The notes under the pieces were generated by a model. The model was not told the origin of the DNA and searched no databases. It worked only from the letters and a program-made list of their open reading frames with translations. 6,610 nucleotides of DNA, taken from Chloroflexota bacterium. GTDB taxonomy: Bacteria; Chloroflexota; Chloroflexia; Thermomicrobiales; UBA6265. The stretch's first letter is position 1. Every line of letters begins with the position of its first letter. Positions 4,702-6,610 of this stretch are shown here, one piece after another. Made by a program: the position numbers and the translations under genes. The DNA is taken from NCBI GenBank assembly GCA_023392645.1, contig JAEVYR010000136.1, positions 1-6,610 on the forward strand. Direction: 5' to 3'.

Positions 4702-5538
4702 TCACTTGATCCCGCTGAGCGTGATCCCTTCGACGAGCTGCTTCTGGAAGAACAGGAACGCGAGCAACAGCGGAAAGGTCGCCATGTTGGCCGCCGCCAG
4801 CAGCACCGCGTTGTTGGTGAAGTACTGCCCCTGGAACAGTGCCAGCCCGACCGAGAGCACCCGCATGTCCGACGAGCTCGTCACCGTCAGCGCCCACAGG
4901 AACTCGTTCCACGAGTACAGCATCGCCAGGAACCCGAACGCCGCCAGGGCCGGACGCGCCAGCGGCAGGTAGATGTCCCAGTACACCTGGAATGGGTTCG
5001 CCCCCTCCAGTGTGGCCGCCTCCTGGAAGTCCCGCGGGATGCCGAGGAAGTACTGCCGCAGCAGGAACGCCCCGAACGAGCTGAAGATCAGCGGGATGAT
5101 CAGCCCCTGGTAGGTATCGAGCCAGCCGAGCTGCCGCATGATCACGAAGCGCGGCACGATCAGCACCTGGTCGGGCACCATCAGCCCGGCGAGCAGCACG
5201 AAGAAGATCGCGTCGCGCCCCGGAAAGCGCAACTGGGCGAAGGCGAACGCCGCCAGCGAGGCGATGAAGACCTGCCCCAGCGTGCGGGCGATCGTGACGA
5301 TGATCGTATTGACGTAAAACCGCAGAAACGGCGCCGCCTCGAACACCGCGCTGTAGTTGTCCCACTTGATCTCACTCGGGATCAGCGACGGCGTCACCTG
5401 GAACAGGTCGGCCATCGGCTTGAGCGAGGTCGAGATCGACCAGACGAACGGCAGCATGAACAGGATGCCGACCGACATCAGCACCGTGTGCAGCGCGATC
5501 CGGCGGAGCCGGAAGCCGAGGGAGCGGTGGCCGGTCAT
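4702..5538 (-). CDS. Carbohydrate ABC importer permease, MalG/UgpE-like
   Basis: A 278-residue inner-membrane protein, one half of the channel of a CUT1-type sugar importer. ATG 5538 is chosen because it overlaps the upstream permease stop as ATGA; the 25 extra codons of the longer frame lie inside that gene and do not look like protein. The six membrane segments are near residues 13-35, 72-101, 109-130, 141-163, 193-215 and 244-266. The coupling (EAA) loop reads EAATLEGANPFQVYWDIYLP (173-192), the site that docks on the ATPase. The FVWSISTSLKP start and the SWNEFLWAL stretch (209-217) are typical of the group. The C-terminus, LVEGITLSGIK, is the usual MalG-like end. The substrate cannot be read from the sequence. 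It is translated with the MalF-like gene. Confidence 0.93.
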   Translation of the reverse strand: MTGHRSLGFRLRRIALHTVLMSVGILFMLPFVWSISTSLKPMADLFQVTPSLIPSEIKWDNYSAVFEAAPFLRFYVNTIIVTIARTLGQVFIASLAAFAFAQLRFPGRDAIFFVLLAGLMVPDQVLIVPRFVIMRQLGWLDTYQGLIIPLIFSSFGAFLLRQYFLGIPRDFQEAATLEGANPFQVYWDIYLPLARPALAAFGFLAMLYSWNEFLWALTVTSSSDMRVLSVGLALFQGQYFTNNAVLLAAANMATFPLLLAFLFFQKQLVEGITLSGIK

Positions 5539-6467
5539 GAGTAATGCACCCAGCGTCGCTGCAGCCGGAACTGGATCAGCGTGAACACGAGAATGATCGC
5601 CAGCAGCACCCACGCCACCGTGATCGCGTAACCCATCCGGAAATTGCGGAAGCCCTCCACATAGATGTAGTAGACGACGGTCGGCAACTGGTTGGTCTGG
5701 TCGATCCGGGTCATCACGTAGACGAGATCGAAGACCTGCAGCGAGGCGATCACGTCGATCACCAGCAGGAAGAATGTCGTCGGCGTCAGCAACGGCAGGG
5801 TCACGTCGCGGAAGCGCTGCCAGCTACCCGCGCCGTCGAGCGCGGCGGCGTCGTAGTAATCCTTCGGGATTGCCTGCAGCCCGGCGAGGAAGATGATCAT
5901 GTCGTAGCCGACGCCACTCCACAGCAGCACGATCACGACGGCCATGATCGCCGTCCTCGGCTCGGAAAGCCACTCCGGACGCCCCAGCCCGAGGCGGTCG
6001 AGGATGCCGTTGATCGGGCCGAAGGCGGGGTCGTAGAGCCACTTCCAGATCGTCGCGATCGCCACCGGCATCGTCAGCACGGGCATGAAGTAGAGCACGC
6101 GGTAGAAGGAACGGAAGCGGATGTTGGTGTTCAGCGCCATCGCCAGCGCCAGCGAGAACGCCAGCCGCAGCACCACGTTGGGAGCCGCGATCGCGGCTGT
6201 GTTCCACAGCGCGGTGCGGAACTGGGGATCGCGCAGGACCTGCCGGTAGTTGTCGAAGCCGATCCAGATCGGCGAGGAGAGCATGTCCCAGCGCGTGAAG
6301 CTGAGCACGAGCGAGGCGCCGAGGGCGATCAGGAAGAAGACCGAGAAGCCGATCACCAGCGGCGCGATCAGCAGGTAGCCCCAGCGAGCCTCGGACCGGG
6401 CCTGCCGGTTGACGCGGCGCCCGCTCGCGCCGGGTCGTGCCGCCGCGGGGATATCTGCGGTTCTCAT
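5535..6467 (-). CDS. Carbohydrate ABC importer permease, MalF/UgpA-like
   Basis: A 310-residue inner-membrane protein, the partner permease of the MalG-like subunit, whose start overlaps this stop by four bases. Start ATG 6467 has a weak GGAA upstream. The cytoplasmic N-terminus (1-28) is Arg-rich. The first membrane segment is YLLIAPLVIGFSVFFLIALG (31-50), and the others lie near 86-112, 121-143, 173-196, 228-250 and 278-299. It carries the sugar-permease signatures FDNYRQVLRDPQF (71-83), YFMPVLTMPVAIATIWKWLY (126-145) and the EAA loop YYDAAALDGAGSWQRFRDVT (204-223). Length is normal for UgpA-type subunits, which lack the large MalF periplasmic insert. The solute-binding protein gene usually precedes this one and would lie beyond the right edge. 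The substrate is probably a sugar, glycerol-phosphate or oligosaccharide, but it is not determinable here. Confidence 0.93.
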   Translation of the reverse strand: MRTADIPAAARPGASGRRVNRQARSEARWGYLLIAPLVIGFSVFFLIALGASLVLSFTRWDMLSSPIWIGFDNYRQVLRDPQFRTALWNTAAIAAPNVVLRLAFSLALAMALNTNIRFRSFYRVLYFMPVLTMPVAIATIWKWLYDPAFGPINGILDRLGLGRPEWLSEPRTAIMAVVIVLLWSGVGYDMIIFLAGLQAIPKDYYDAAALDGAGSWQRFRDVTLPLLTPTTFFLLVIDVIASLQVFDLVYVMTRIDQTNQLPTVVYYIYVEGFRNFRMGYAITVAWVLLAIILVFTLIQFRLQRRWVHYS

Positions 6468-6537
6468 CGTTCGTTCCGCATCGATCTGCCTTCTGGAACG
6501 GGTCCCGGTGAGTCGAAGGGGCGACCAGCCAGAGACA

Positions 6538-6583
6538 CCTCGGCAACCTCGCCTGACTCAACGTCACTCCGAGCTTGCCGAGG
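6538..6583 (-). promoter_or_regulatory. Compound hairpin upstream of the permease operon
   Basis: CCTCGGCAA (6538-6546) pairs perfectly with TTGCCGAGG (6575-6583). Inside, after a single C-C mismatch, CTCG (6548-6551) pairs with CGAG (6570-6573), and deeper still TGAC (6554-6557) pairs with GTCA (6563-6566) around a five-base loop. This gives 17 pairs in a 46-base structure, 71 bases before the MalF-like start. It could be a leader hairpin or operator, or a processing or attenuation stem between an upstream binding-protein gene and the permeases, as is common in such operons. Confidence 0.55.
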
Positions 6584-6586
6584 ATG

Positions 6587-6607
6587 CCCCACCCCTAACC
6601 CCTCCCC
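6587..6607 (-). promoter_or_regulatory. Four-tract G-quadruplex motif on the minus strand
   Basis: The plus strand has four CCCC tracts (6587-6590, 6592-6595, 6599-6602, 6604-6607) separated by A, TAA and T. The minus strand, which is the coding strand of the permease operon, therefore has four GGGG tracts with loops of one, three and one base, a textbook intramolecular quadruplex pattern. Similar C-rich strings also occur as dispersed intergenic repeats in some bacteria, so it may simply be the edge of one. Confidence 0.5.
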
Positions 6608-6610
6608 GAC

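Noticed and set aside
4540..5544. 334-codon plus-strand frame rich in Gln, Arg and Glu
   Set aside because: It is the shadow of the MalG-like permease gene; the composition is that of a reverse-complemented membrane protein gene.

Overview
The window is high-GC bacterial DNA with dense coding on both strands, good Shine-Dalgarno sites and short GC-rich hairpin repeats in the spacers. Repeats of this kind, and a carbohydrate ABC importer of this type, would fit a Chloroflexota (Thermomicrobiales-like) genome. That placement is an inference from style, not from a marker gene.

Layout. Bases 1-24 hold one copy of a hairpin repeat. Bases 52-699 (+) encode a DinB/maleylpyruvate-isomerase-like metalloprotein. 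Bases 700-1311 hold no solid gene: a 62-codon ORF (794-982), a repeated copy of the last 24 bases of the DinB coding sequence (1227-1250), and a short minus-strand frame (1060-1233). Bases 1312-1794 (-) encode a small four-helix membrane protein with an excellent ribosome binding site. A 354-base divergent spacer follows.

The centre (2149-4518, +) is a compact RiPP cassette, the most interesting part of the window. It has a 65-residue precursor with a double-glycine leader and a core rich in Thr/Ser/Lys and Asp, then an MvdD/MvdC-type ATP-grasp ligase, then a translationally coupled PpiC/SurA-related protein without a signal peptide that looks like a dedicated peptide-maturation partner. The expected product is a graspetide (omega-ester or omega-amide containing peptide): the ATP-grasp enzyme would activate Asp side chains of the core and join them to Thr/Ser/Lys side chains, with the PpiC-like protein helping to bind or fold the peptide. 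No transporter or leader peptidase is present in the window. The divergent membrane protein is the only neighbouring candidate for an accessory role, and that link is speculative.

Bases 4519-4701 form a hairpin-rich spacer between convergent genes, with three copies or part-copies of the repeat also seen at base 1. Bases 4702-6467 (-) hold two overlapping permease genes of a carbohydrate ABC importer (MalG-like and MalF-like), read from right to left. Upstream of them lie a strong compound hairpin (6538-6583) and a four-tract G-quadruplex motif on the minus strand (6587-6607). The solute-binding protein and ATPase of that importer are not in the window.
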